Shown: piece after piece, positions 10,701 to 16,031 of the stretch | Numbering within the stretch: the first letter of the stretch is position 1 | How the letters are laid out: each line of letters opens with the position of its first letter | IMG/VR virus record: IMGVR_UViG_3300030102_003785 | Coordinates: 9,505 to 40,125 of that record | Reading direction: 5' to 3' (one strand) | Source: a virus | Length of the DNA: 30,621 nucleotides | Notes under the pieces: model-generated | Told to the model about the DNA's origin: nothing | Seen by the model: only the letters and a program-made list of their open reading frames with translations | Databases searched by the model: none | Translations under genes and position numbers: made by a program

Positions 10701-11550
10701 TTCCATCAATAGCAAATGTGAAGTTATTACCACTTAGACTAGATGTAAGACCAGTACCACCTAATAAACCAAGCACCTCACTATCTAGGTCTATTGATCC
10801 ATTGTTTGATCCATCAGTTATATCTAAATCTTCTAAAGTCAGTTGGTTATCTACATAAGCCTTGATTGACTGTTGTGAAGCAACTTTAGTTGCACTATTA
10901 CTTGACATATCATCTTCATCAAGAAATGCACTTCCTGATAAAGATGTATTTAATACTGGTGATGTAAGTGTTGGTGCAGTTAATGTTTTATTTGTAAGAG
11001 TTTGTGTGCCTGATAAAGTTACTACAGTTGCATCAATTGCAAAGGTCACATTGTTTCCACTAGCTGTACTACTAATACCTACACCACCAAGTAATCCTAA
11101 AGTTTCGCTATCTAAATCAATTGCAATGGTTGTGCTTCCATCTGAAATATCTAAATCTTGTAATGTTACTTGTGCATCTACATATGCTTTTATACTTTGT
11201 TGTGTAGATAATGCAGTGGCAGAATTTGAGTCCATGCCGTCTTCATCAAGTATTGTGGTTACTGTTGCACCACTTTCGCCTAATTGTAAGTTAAATAGTT
11301 TTTGTGTTAGTTGTTTGCCTTCTGTTGTGTCGTTTGCTGTCCATTTAACATTAGCATTATCATAAATAAGCAAAGCACCATTATTACTTGCACCTGCTGT
11401 ATCTTGGTTGATACCTCTTGCCATGATGGCACTTGGACCTGCAACTCCTTGTGTACCAACTGTTGTAACTGTAATACCACTTGTATCAGTAATTGTGATC
11501 TGATTTACAGTACTTACACTTGTAATTGTAATGCTATCAACAGAACTCAT
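4741..11550 (-). CDS. Giant repetitive fibre protein 1 with S74 chaperone
   Basis: 2269 residues, the largest gene here. Domains in order: (a) a short N-terminus; (b) four tandem units containing 'QDLDISDGS..IDLDSETL.LLGG' and 'GTQTLTNKTLTSP'; (c) several 'GNASTATALANARTIALSGDV' units; (d) two nearly identical 86-residue units around NININGNTISSTAGTDLNI; (e) two 'FTGDGSTxAFTxS…IDGVYQ' modules; (f) AKLDTNI stem and SSGRVGIN-type repeats; (g) a C-terminal S74 chaperone starting SDYRLKEN, with Ser2172 and Lys2177 as the presumed self-cleavage dyad, ending in a coiled coil. The start is an ATGA junction with the beta-sandwich gene. Likely a long homotrimeric fibre. Its place next to capsid genes leaves both tail and head attachment possible. 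Confidence 0.9.
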   Translation of the reverse strand: MSSVDSITITSVSTVNQITITDTSGITVTTVGTQGVAGPSAIMARGINQDTAGASNNGALLIYDNANVKWTANDTTEGKQLTQKLFNLQLGESGATVTTILDEDGMDSNSATALSTQQSIKAYVDAQVTLQDLDISDGSTTIAIDLDSETLGLLGGVGISSTASGNNVTFAIDATVVTLSGTQTLTNKTLTAPTLTSPVLNTSLSGSAFLDEDDMSSNSATKVASQQSIKAYVDNQLTLEDLDITDGSNNGSIDLDSEVLGLLGGTGLTSSLSGNNFTFAIDGTVATLTGTQTLTNKTLTSPKINGTTAITTTGTEINVLDGDTSASSVVVVDADQFIVNDNGTMKQIAVTRLDTYFSGTTATLTNKTLTSPVLNGTLSGTAFKDEDNMASDSATAVASQQSIKAFVESQITAQDLDVSDGSNDISIDLDSETLTLAGGTGINSTANTNTVTFAIDNTVATLTGSQTLTNKTIDLDNNTVSNIEVDNLKSGVLDTDLSSVAGTDTTLASAKAIKTYVDSQVTAQDLDISDGSSTIAIDLDSETLSLLGGTGVTSTATGNGVTFAIGQSVGTSDDVVFNQVTGALVGNASTATTLATARAIALSGDVVGTANFDGSAGISISTTIQANSVALGTDTTGSYVESLVAGTGVSLSNNSGESATPTIAIGQAVGTSDDVQFNTVTSALTGNASTATALANARTIALSGDVTASGVSFDGTGNITLSTTIAADSVALGTDTTGNFVAGISGTSNEIEVSGSGSENATVTIGLPDNVTITGNLTVNGTTTTVNTSTLEVEDPLIKLAKANSGADSVDIGFYGLYDTSGSQDLYAGLFRDANDSGKFKLFKDLQAEPTTTVNTSGTGYAVGTLIASLEGNVVGDLTGTIQTASQSNITSLGTLTALQVDNININGNTISSTAGTDLNITPLSGQQIVLDGAIVIDAGVITGATSITSTAFVGDVTGNVSGTAATVTGAAQSNITSLGTLTALQVDNININGNTISSTAGTDLNITPLTGQQIVLDGTIIIDAGVVTGATSITSTAFVGDLTGDVTGNSDTATALANSRNFSISGDITASAVAFDGSGNVTLSATIDDNVVGAAQLNISGNGTAGQAVLSDGDGSFSYGQSGKTTEEIQDIVGGMVSSNTETGITVTYEDSDGTLDFVINPAQTNITSLLATDIKIGEDDQTKIDFGTADEIHFFAGNQNQIKLTNGALVPATDDDVDLGTSSAEFKNAFFDGTVTSDAFVGPLTGAVTGNASTASALETARTIGGTSFDGTSNISVALADTATALANARTIGGVSFDGTANINLAGVNTTGNQDTTGNAATATKLATARTIGGTSFDGSANIAVALASTATTLANARTINGVSFDGSANITTLTAGTGVSVSGTAVSIGQAVATSSSPTFANMTLSGTESIKVPSGTTAQRPSGTAGDFRFNTTLGKFEGHDGTEFAEIAGSGGASAMETNTFTGDGSTRAFTISSTVSNEDDLIIFIDGVYQNKADFVASGTTVTLDTAPVSGRKIVINHIKANISGSSVTQNAFTGDGSTVAFTLSISPTNENNTQIYIDGVYQHKSTYTVSGTTLTFDTAPVNSTAIDVIMFSQTALNTPASDTVTTSTIADANVTSAKLASNAVTTVKIADDAVTSAKLDTNIDIAGTLDVTGATTLDSTLSVSGNITGTLATAAQTNVTSLGTLTALTVDDITIDGSTISDSGALTLDVGGNITLDSDTGVIIFSDDGTQFGFIQKESDSTAFTVSGSDKDFKLKGNDGGSGFTALTIDMSEAGKAIFNSSLLVGNTDATAQISSGGSNVHMTVTANGASGAVIFKTGGTNGDPSTTTERMRISSDGDIGINTSSPISGSKLDVTDTDDMTMRVRSTGASSAGIRYQNSNTGTTTSDGLFVGVDASGNAYHYNYENTASIFATNNAERMRIDSSGRVGINQTSPAAKLDIKGDTTTFDGMAKIYLTDTSSNSASRNWSIGNGGSAFGNFTIGCSNAKDGDPQDGSGAHFNPLVITNTGNVGIGTTTPAAKLDVNLTGAGDAVKIQGNSITDFDFVGNPPEFNLEDIGSTSGQKRARLTLDASQLKIQGLSDDDGSLTHNFIACDLSNGSVLVGVTSGRTGGQIFGNATPSDPFIETVNSTSGTTHFSLFHRNSSGTEIGFISVSNTGTTYDTGSDYRLKENLEPIQNGLERLNALNPVKFNWKADGTSSEGFIAHEVQDIFPDAVSGEKDGQIMQGMDYGRITPLLVKAIQEQQEQIETLKAEVKELKDNG
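8461..8634 (-). repeat. Internal fibre repeat, copy 1 (partner at 8719-8892)
   Basis: This segment and 8719-8892 lie 258 bases (86 codons) apart and encode almost the same amino acids, including NININGNTISSTAGTDLNI and GQQIVLDG. At the DNA level about four codons in five differ, nearly always at the third base. The protein repeat is therefore conserved while the DNA repeat is not. Confidence 0.8.
8719..8892 (-). repeat. Internal fibre repeat, copy 2 (partner at 8461-8634)
   Basis: Second copy of the unit described at 8461-8634. Amino-acid differences are few and conservative (for example Ser/Thr and Val/Ile), whereas most codons use a different synonymous third base. Confidence 0.8.
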
Positions 11551-11897
11551 GCTGTTATGTTTCTCCTGATACTGTAAGTGCCTTCTATTATCCTTGTTAC
11601 TACACCAGCACCACTTGTGATCTCTAAATCAAAAACACCATCATCAGGTGTGAGATTGCCTGTATCTGTAGCACTTATTGTTAGTACGATTGTTCCTGCA
11701 TTACCACCCATAGTCATACGACCATTTGCTGTTGTAAGAGATAATACTGTTGCTGTTGCATCAGGTTTTTCTTTTAGTGACATAGCACCTGTAAAACCTG
11801 TTAGATTGATTACTGCATTAGATGAATCTTTTAGAGTAAGTGTCTGCCCAAAAGTAGCACCTTGCTCTATGATAAAATGATGATAACCTGCACTCAT
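11547..11897 (-). CDS. Beta-sandwich structural protein (LtfC/BppU-N-like)
   Basis: 116 residues. The pattern is FIIEQGATFGQTLTLKDSS, then INLTGFTGAMSLKEKPDA, a T-x-x-NGRM strand, IVLTISATDTGNLTPDDGVFDLEI and a final strand-rich segment. This is a widespread small phage beta-sandwich fold, usually encoded next to fibre, baseplate or head genes and often named after LtfC/p132/Gp6 or the BppU N-terminal domain. It ends in an ATGA overlap with the giant fibre gene, so the two are probably translated together, and it may be the fibre's attachment or adaptor protein. Family recognition is by pattern; the functional role is inferred. Confidence 0.65.
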   Translation of the reverse strand: MSAGYHHFIIEQGATFGQTLTLKDSSNAVINLTGFTGAMSLKEKPDATATVLSLTTANGRMTMGGNAGTIVLTISATDTGNLTPDDGVFDLEITSGAGVVTRIIEGTYSIRRNITA

Positions 11898-11964
11898 ATA
11901 AACTTCCTATAAATCGCATGGTATCTACCATCTAGCTTCTGCTATGTTTATGATAACAAAGAAT

Positions 11965-12336
11965 TTATGATGATGCTTTCTTTGTTGTTTTCTTTTTAGT
12001 AGTTTTCTTTTTTGCAGTTGTTTTCTTTTTAGGTGCTTTCCCACCTTCCCATGCTTCGTTTACATCAGGAGTGTCAGGATCATCACCAATAAGTTGACCT
12101 TTATCGTTTCTTGCTCTTTTTACTTCTTTTACTTCGCCTTCCATATCAACAGTTTCATCTACAGAATCAACTTTGACTTCCATCGCCCAACCATTTTCAA
12201 CAAATTTTTCCATGACTTCATCTTGCCATGCACCTTCTGATTCAACGATCTCGTCGGCTCTGTAAAGCTTTACCTCAGTACCATGTTCATTACATGATGC
12301 TGGTTTTGGAACTACTATTTTATATTTTTTTGCCAT
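11965..12336 (-). CDS. Structural-region protein with Lys/Thr-rich basic tail
   Basis: 123 residues. The N-terminal half (KYKIVVPKPASCNEHGTEVKLY) looks folded and mixed alpha/beta. The middle has ARNDKGQLIGDDPDTPDVNEAW, of a kind I associate with small proteins beside marine phage capsid genes. The C-terminus from about residue 102 is almost purely Lys, Thr and Ala in KKKTT repeats, similar to histone H1-like tails. A basic tail could touch packaged DNA or the acidic capsid interior. I do not recognise a defined function. It lies between the capsid-associated protein and the beta-sandwich protein, with a strong hairpin in the upstream gap. Confidence 0.7.
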   Translation of the reverse strand: MAKKYKIVVPKPASCNEHGTEVKLYRADEIVESEGAWQDEVMEKFVENGWAMEVKVDSVDETVDMEGEVKEVKRARNDKGQLIGDDPDTPDVNEAWEGGKAPKKKTTAKKKTTKKKTTKKASS

Positions 12337-12353
12337 TTTAAATTCCTATAAAT

Positions 12354-12375
12354 GTGGGGTGCTTTCACACCCCAC
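12354..12375 (-). terminator. GC-rich hairpin downstream of capsid genes (attenuator or processing site)
   Basis: A perfect 8-bp stem, GTGGGGTG / CACCCCAC, surrounds a 6-base loop in an otherwise AT-rich gap. On the minus strand it lies after the stop of the capsid-associated gene and before the Lys-rich gene. There is no run of T directly after the stem, so it is not a textbook intrinsic terminator. Partial termination, transcript stabilisation or processing to raise capsid mRNA levels are the likely roles. Confidence 0.5.
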
Positions 12376-12388
12376 TAACATCCATCAA

Positions 12389-12838
12389 TTATGCAGTTGA
12401 TAATGAGTCTGCATCAGTGTTGTGTCTTGCACTTCCTTTGATGATAGTCGCAGCTATTGGTGTACCATTTGAGTGTGTACCAGTAAAGTCTGCTACTACT
12501 CTTAAATACCTTTTGCCACCAACATAACCAATTGAGGTCACTTGTGGTGTTTCTGCGTTTGCATCTAAAGTTAAGAAGATTCCATTTGAATCAACACTTC
12601 CATCAGTCACATGTAAAGAACTTGTAACTGCTGTAAATGTAGAATTATCATCTGAGTCTTCTAATTTAAAGTCAATTTTTACTGATGTTGAAAGAGTATC
12701 TCCTTCTACGCCAGTATCAACAACTGCTGTTGCAGATTCAAAAAACTGTAAATCTACACCAGTGCCATTTGTATCACTTGTACCAACTACAGGTGCAATT
12801 GATTGAATAATACTTATATTATTAGCTAAGTCTTTCAT
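12389..12838 (-). CDS. Capsid-associated structural protein (putative decoration protein)
   Basis: 149 residues. The pattern runs MKDLANNISIIQSIAPVVGT, then DLQFFESATAVVDTG, KLEDSDDNSTFTAV, and near the end VTSIGYVGGKRYLRVVADFTG and IIKGSARH. This beta-rich family occurs directly downstream of HK97-fold capsid genes in many phages of alphaproteobacteria and marine bacteria. It is usually annotated as hypothetical and is consistent with a decoration or stabilising protein on the capsid. Here it follows the capsid gene by 13 bases. The gene-order evidence is strong; the decoration role is inferred. Confidence 0.7.
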   Translation of the reverse strand: MKDLANNISIIQSIAPVVGTSDTNGTGVDLQFFESATAVVDTGVEGDTLSTSVKIDFKLEDSDDNSTFTAVTSSLHVTDGSVDSNGIFLTLDANAETPQVTSIGYVGGKRYLRVVADFTGTHSNGTPIAATIIKGSARHNTDADSLSTA

Positions 12839-12851
12839 TATTACTCCCTGC

Positions 12852-14066
12852 TTACGCTGTTACTTTTAGTTTGTTTATGGCTTCAGGAAGAATCACTTGC
12901 CCACCAACTCTTCTTCTAGCAATATATCTAACATTACCAGTAGTTGCTTGGGTAAATGGATCTCTTAGTACAGCTAAAGCCACCCTATCTACAATCATGT
13001 ATGCTTTGCTAAAGTCACCAAAGGCAACTGGAAAAGCATTTTGTGCAACTGAAGGCATATCTGTAGCTTCCACATAAGGTTGACCAAGGATAGTATTAAC
13101 CATATTACCACCCAACATCATACCTGTTTGGAAAACATACTGACCTGCAGTATCTTTAAGCTTTCTAATGTCAGCTAATGTGCTTCTGTTAAATACAAAA
13201 GTACCATTTCTGCCATATTCAGACTTAATGTTATGCACAAGCGAAATTAAGCTATCTGCTGTGATTGCACTATTTGAACCTGTGTCAACAGAACTAACAT
13301 TACTGTTAGTCATGAAACCTTCAGGCTTACCTACAGCATTACCACTAACAAATGCAGTACCTTCAGCTTTAGCAAACTGTGTTGCAAACTCTGATTGCAT
13401 TTCTGCTTCAAGATCAAATACTGTATCTTCTAAGTCTTGTTCAGAAATATCTACCAACGCATAGTATTCATGTGCAGGTAATTCTTCTAAACCAACTGTG
13501 TATCCAGTAGTTTCACTTCTTGTGCCACTTTCAGCTACCCACTGTGCAGCAAAAGTTCCAGTTCTCTTTGGAATCTGTACACTTCTTTGCCCAGTGCTTC
13601 TTACTCTAGCAATGCTTCTAATAGGTGAAATTTCTGTCACATCTTTGATCAGTTCTCTCACATATTCAGGTGGTGCTAAATAACCACCAGTTGAGTCATT
13701 GCTGACTGTTAAAGCTTTTTTCTCAGTATCGCTAAGTCCTTCAAGTCCTTTTCTGCAATATCTGTCAAAAGCTTCCATGTATTCATCTACTTGCTTACTT
13801 TCAAAACCTGAATTTGGTCTTTTTACAACTGTTTCAAGTTTATCAAGTTGGCTTTTGATGTTTTCGGCGTTTTGTTCAGCAATCGTAAGCTTCTGATTGA
13901 TGTCTTCATAAGAATCCATCTTAGCTTCCATTTTAGCTAATTTCTCGTCCACATATGCTGTACTTTCGCCTTTTTCAATCGCTTCAAGTCTTTCGTCATT
14001 GACCTTTTTAAATTCTTCAAAGGTTGAACCCATTTCTTGAATAGCGTTTTTTACATCTTCCGACAT
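12852..14066 (-). CDS. Major capsid protein, HK97 fold
   Basis: 404 residues, typical for the Phage_capsid (HK97 gp5) family. Residues 1 to about 95 form a coiled-coil scaffolding (delta) domain rich in Glu and Lys, expected to be removed by the prohead protease. The mature shell protein starts near DSTGGYLAPPEYVRELI, the usual landmark at the start of the HK97 N-arm. E-loop and P-domain landmarks include IPKRTGTFAAQWVAES, EGTAFVSGNAVGKPEGF, ADIRKLKDTAGQYVF and the C-terminal RYIARRRVGGQVI. Gene order protease-capsid matches HK97-type head modules. A GGAG-like site precedes the start. Confidence 0.95.
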   Translation of the reverse strand: MSEDVKNAIQEMGSTFEEFKKVNDERLEAIEKGESTAYVDEKLAKMEAKMDSYEDINQKLTIAEQNAENIKSQLDKLETVVKRPNSGFESKQVDEYMEAFDRYCRKGLEGLSDTEKKALTVSNDSTGGYLAPPEYVRELIKDVTEISPIRSIARVRSTGQRSVQIPKRTGTFAAQWVAESGTRSETTGYTVGLEELPAHEYYALVDISEQDLEDTVFDLEAEMQSEFATQFAKAEGTAFVSGNAVGKPEGFMTNSNVSSVDTGSNSAITADSLISLVHNIKSEYGRNGTFVFNRSTLADIRKLKDTAGQYVFQTGMMLGGNMVNTILGQPYVEATDMPSVAQNAFPVAFGDFSKAYMIVDRVALAVLRDPFTQATTGNVRYIARRRVGGQVILPEAINKLKVTA

Positions 14067-14080
14067 AATAATCTCCTATA

Positions 14081-15133
14081 TTAAGATTTTAAGGTTAAAG
14101 TTAAATTTTTTATGGCATCTACCAATTCAGCATTAGAGTCAACATCTCGTTGACCGAATGCATCAGTTACAGCTTTTGCTGCAACTTTCGCTTCTGAACG
14201 AGATAATGCGAAGGCATCTCGCATTCCATTTTCCCATTCTCTTATGGTTATCTCTTCACCTTTGACCGACATTACTGTGGCTTTGGGATTCATTGGAAAA
14301 GTTACCAACGAGACTTCCATTAATTCTACTTCTTTAATAATTCGTTTGTTAGCACGATTATCGTAAGAAACTTCTTTAGGGTTTACTCTAAATCCTATAG
14401 ATAGACCATCTAAAGCACCCATTTTAAGTAATTCGTATGCTTCTTTACCAGCTTGTGTTTGTAAAGCAAGTCTGCCTTTTACATATAGACCTTTTTCATC
14501 TTCTCGTATTTCATCAAACACACCTATAGGCATATCTGATTTGTGTTGGTAAAGTAATTTAACTTGATTTGGTTTTTTTCTTTTTAATGTCTTAGCAAAT
14601 GCACCTGTTTCAATAACATCATTGCCTAAATCTTTATTACCAAATACTGACCCATAACCTTCAAATACACCATACTCTTTATCTTCATCATCATCATCAT
14701 TTGGCATATATGCTTTAAGATCAGATTCAATTTCTAAAGTTTGTTCAAGATTGTCCAACGCATCTTTCATGTCTTTTGGTTTCTTCTTTTTGGGTTTTTT
14801 TCCGTAGCCTGAAACTTCTCTGCCTACAAGTTCAGTATATTCTGCGTGTGTTTTACATGGCATGAATACTAGATTGCCATTTTCATCGTGTGAGTGTGTC
14901 CCACTACAACCTATTTCATCTGCCCTAGCTTGTGCTTCCTCCTCAGTTGTAAAAACATCTCTTCTTATTTGTCTTTTACTATCCAAAGAATCTTCTTTGC
15001 TTGAATTATAACTACTGCTACAGACAGCTAACCTTTGATCTGAATCATATTCATCAACCATAGTGCTATCTCCCATGCATCTTTTCATAAAATCCTGCCT
15101 AGACTCATTATATTTAGGTTTGGGTATAGGCAT
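14081..15133 (-). CDS. HK97-type prohead protease (S78) with N-terminal extension
   Basis: 350 residues against roughly 180-220 for the plain protease. Residues 1-45 hold the 'MPIPKPKYNESRQDFMKRCM' type of opening seen in other phage head proteins. Residues 58-105 form a small separate module with C76, H80, H82 and C93 (CSGTHSH … MPC) that could bind a metal. A Lys-rich linker (111-121) leads into the protease from about residue 153: GVFEGYGSVFG, then LLYQHKSDMPIG with the candidate catalytic His197, then DGLSIGFR with the candidate Ser245, and ELMEVSLVTFPMNP. It would cleave capsid delta domains during maturation. The gap upstream (15134-15189) is AT-rich and might hold a promoter. Confidence 0.9.
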   Translation of the reverse strand: MPIPKPKYNESRQDFMKRCMGDSTMVDEYDSDQRLAVCSSSYNSSKEDSLDSKRQIRRDVFTTEEEAQARADEIGCSGTHSHDENGNLVFMPCKTHAEYTELVGREVSGYGKKPKKKKPKDMKDALDNLEQTLEIESDLKAYMPNDDDDEDKEYGVFEGYGSVFGNKDLGNDVIETGAFAKTLKRKKPNQVKLLYQHKSDMPIGVFDEIREDEKGLYVKGRLALQTQAGKEAYELLKMGALDGLSIGFRVNPKEVSYDNRANKRIIKEVELMEVSLVTFPMNPKATVMSVKGEEITIREWENGMRDAFALSRSEAKVAAKAVTDAFGQRDVDSNAELVDAIKNLTLTLKS

Positions 15134-15189
15134 AATTAATTTATATAGTATATTATGTGAACCATAAGCACAATATATAGTGTAAATTA
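15134..15189 (-). promoter_or_regulatory. Possible late promoter upstream of protease-capsid genes
   Basis: This 56-base gap is one of the longer gaps in the structural arm and is very AT-rich. On the minus strand it offers TTGTGC followed after 17 bases by TACTAT, a weak sigma70-like arrangement. It lacks the conserved ATATTCC element of the early promoters. The call is tentative, because random AT-rich DNA gives such boxes often. Confidence 0.25.
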
Positions 15190-16005
15190 TTAAATATCTC
15201 TTTCATCTGCATATACAATCACACATCTGCAATTTATTACATTTTTTGCACCACCTCTTGAGTCACCTGCAAATCCCATTGGAACACCACCAACAGTAAA
15301 GTCTTCGTCCATATCTACTATTTGCCCACTTGCTGCTGCATGAGTTGGTCTTGTTCTGGCATCATTTGTGGCAACCCATTTCTTCAACATTTTTAGTCCA
15401 AGATCTGCTTGTACTGTTTTATGATAAGAATGATTTGCAAAAGAAGCTGCACTATGCGTTTCAGTTCTTGCAATCAAAGCTGCTCTTACTCTACTGATTG
15501 GCAGAAATTTATCTGACACTAATTTAGTAATTTGAGGTAATGTTAGATTATCTGCTCTGCCTTGTTCTATGATTTTAGATATTCTATTAGCCATACGAAC
15601 ACTTATACCACTTAATATTAGCTGCCTTGAATTAAAATACTCATTTACAATAGCTTCAAAATCTACACTCCTTCCAAACACAACTGCTTCCTGTTTAAAG
15701 TTATCTTCATATTTATTTTCATTGAAGTCGTATAAGGCTTTGAAAACTCTACGATAATGAGATTGTATTAAAGGTATAAAATCTTCATTTAATATTTGTG
15801 CTGCGTTTGTTTCCTCATATATGCCATATTCCCTAAACAAAAACATTTGTACTCTTACAAATTTTCTAAATAAAGAATTAAGTCTTCTAAAAAATCTTTT
15901 TTCTAAATTGTTACGAAGTATGAGTTGTTGTCTTATCTCATTGCGTTCGGATATTCTTGTTTGTCTAAGACTTCTTATGCGTTTATGTTGGGTTGCCTGA
16001 GTCAC
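15190..16005 (-). CDS. Phage Mu F / SPP1 gp7-like head morphogenesis protein
   Basis: 271 residues. The N-terminal half is helical and strongly basic. The C-terminal half carries the family hallmark: RVRAALIARTETHSA, then KKWVATNDARTRPTHAAASGQIV, then a DFTVGGVPMGFAGD strand and the terminal NCRCVIVYADE. This domain is found in a minor head protein that binds the portal region and is thought to be carried with DNA in Mu and SPP1. Its place between portal and protease is standard. Confidence 0.88.
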   Translation of the reverse strand: MTQATQHKRIRSLRQTRISERNEIRQQLILRNNLEKRFFRRLNSLFRKFVRVQMFLFREYGIYEETNAAQILNEDFIPLIQSHYRRVFKALYDFNENKYEDNFKQEAVVFGRSVDFEAIVNEYFNSRQLILSGISVRMANRISKIIEQGRADNLTLPQITKLVSDKFLPISRVRAALIARTETHSAASFANHSYHKTVQADLGLKMLKKWVATNDARTRPTHAAASGQIVDMDEDFTVGGVPMGFAGDSRGGAKNVINCRCVIVYADERDI

Positions 16006-16031
16006 AAGGAAAATTTTATAAAACTCATAAC

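Noticed and set aside
3536-11577. Many plus-strand open frames within the fibre genes (for example near 6362-6754, 7151-7606 and 10862-11365)
   Set aside because: They are antisense shadows of Ser/Thr/Ala-rich repeats, with Val/Pro/Ala/Ser-rich translations, no ribosome-binding sites and no domain patterns.
11915-11935. Near-palindrome ATGGTA-TC-TACCAT in the gap before the beta-sandwich gene
   Set aside because: The two-base centre cannot form a stable hairpin and the site is unique, so neither terminator nor operator can be supported.
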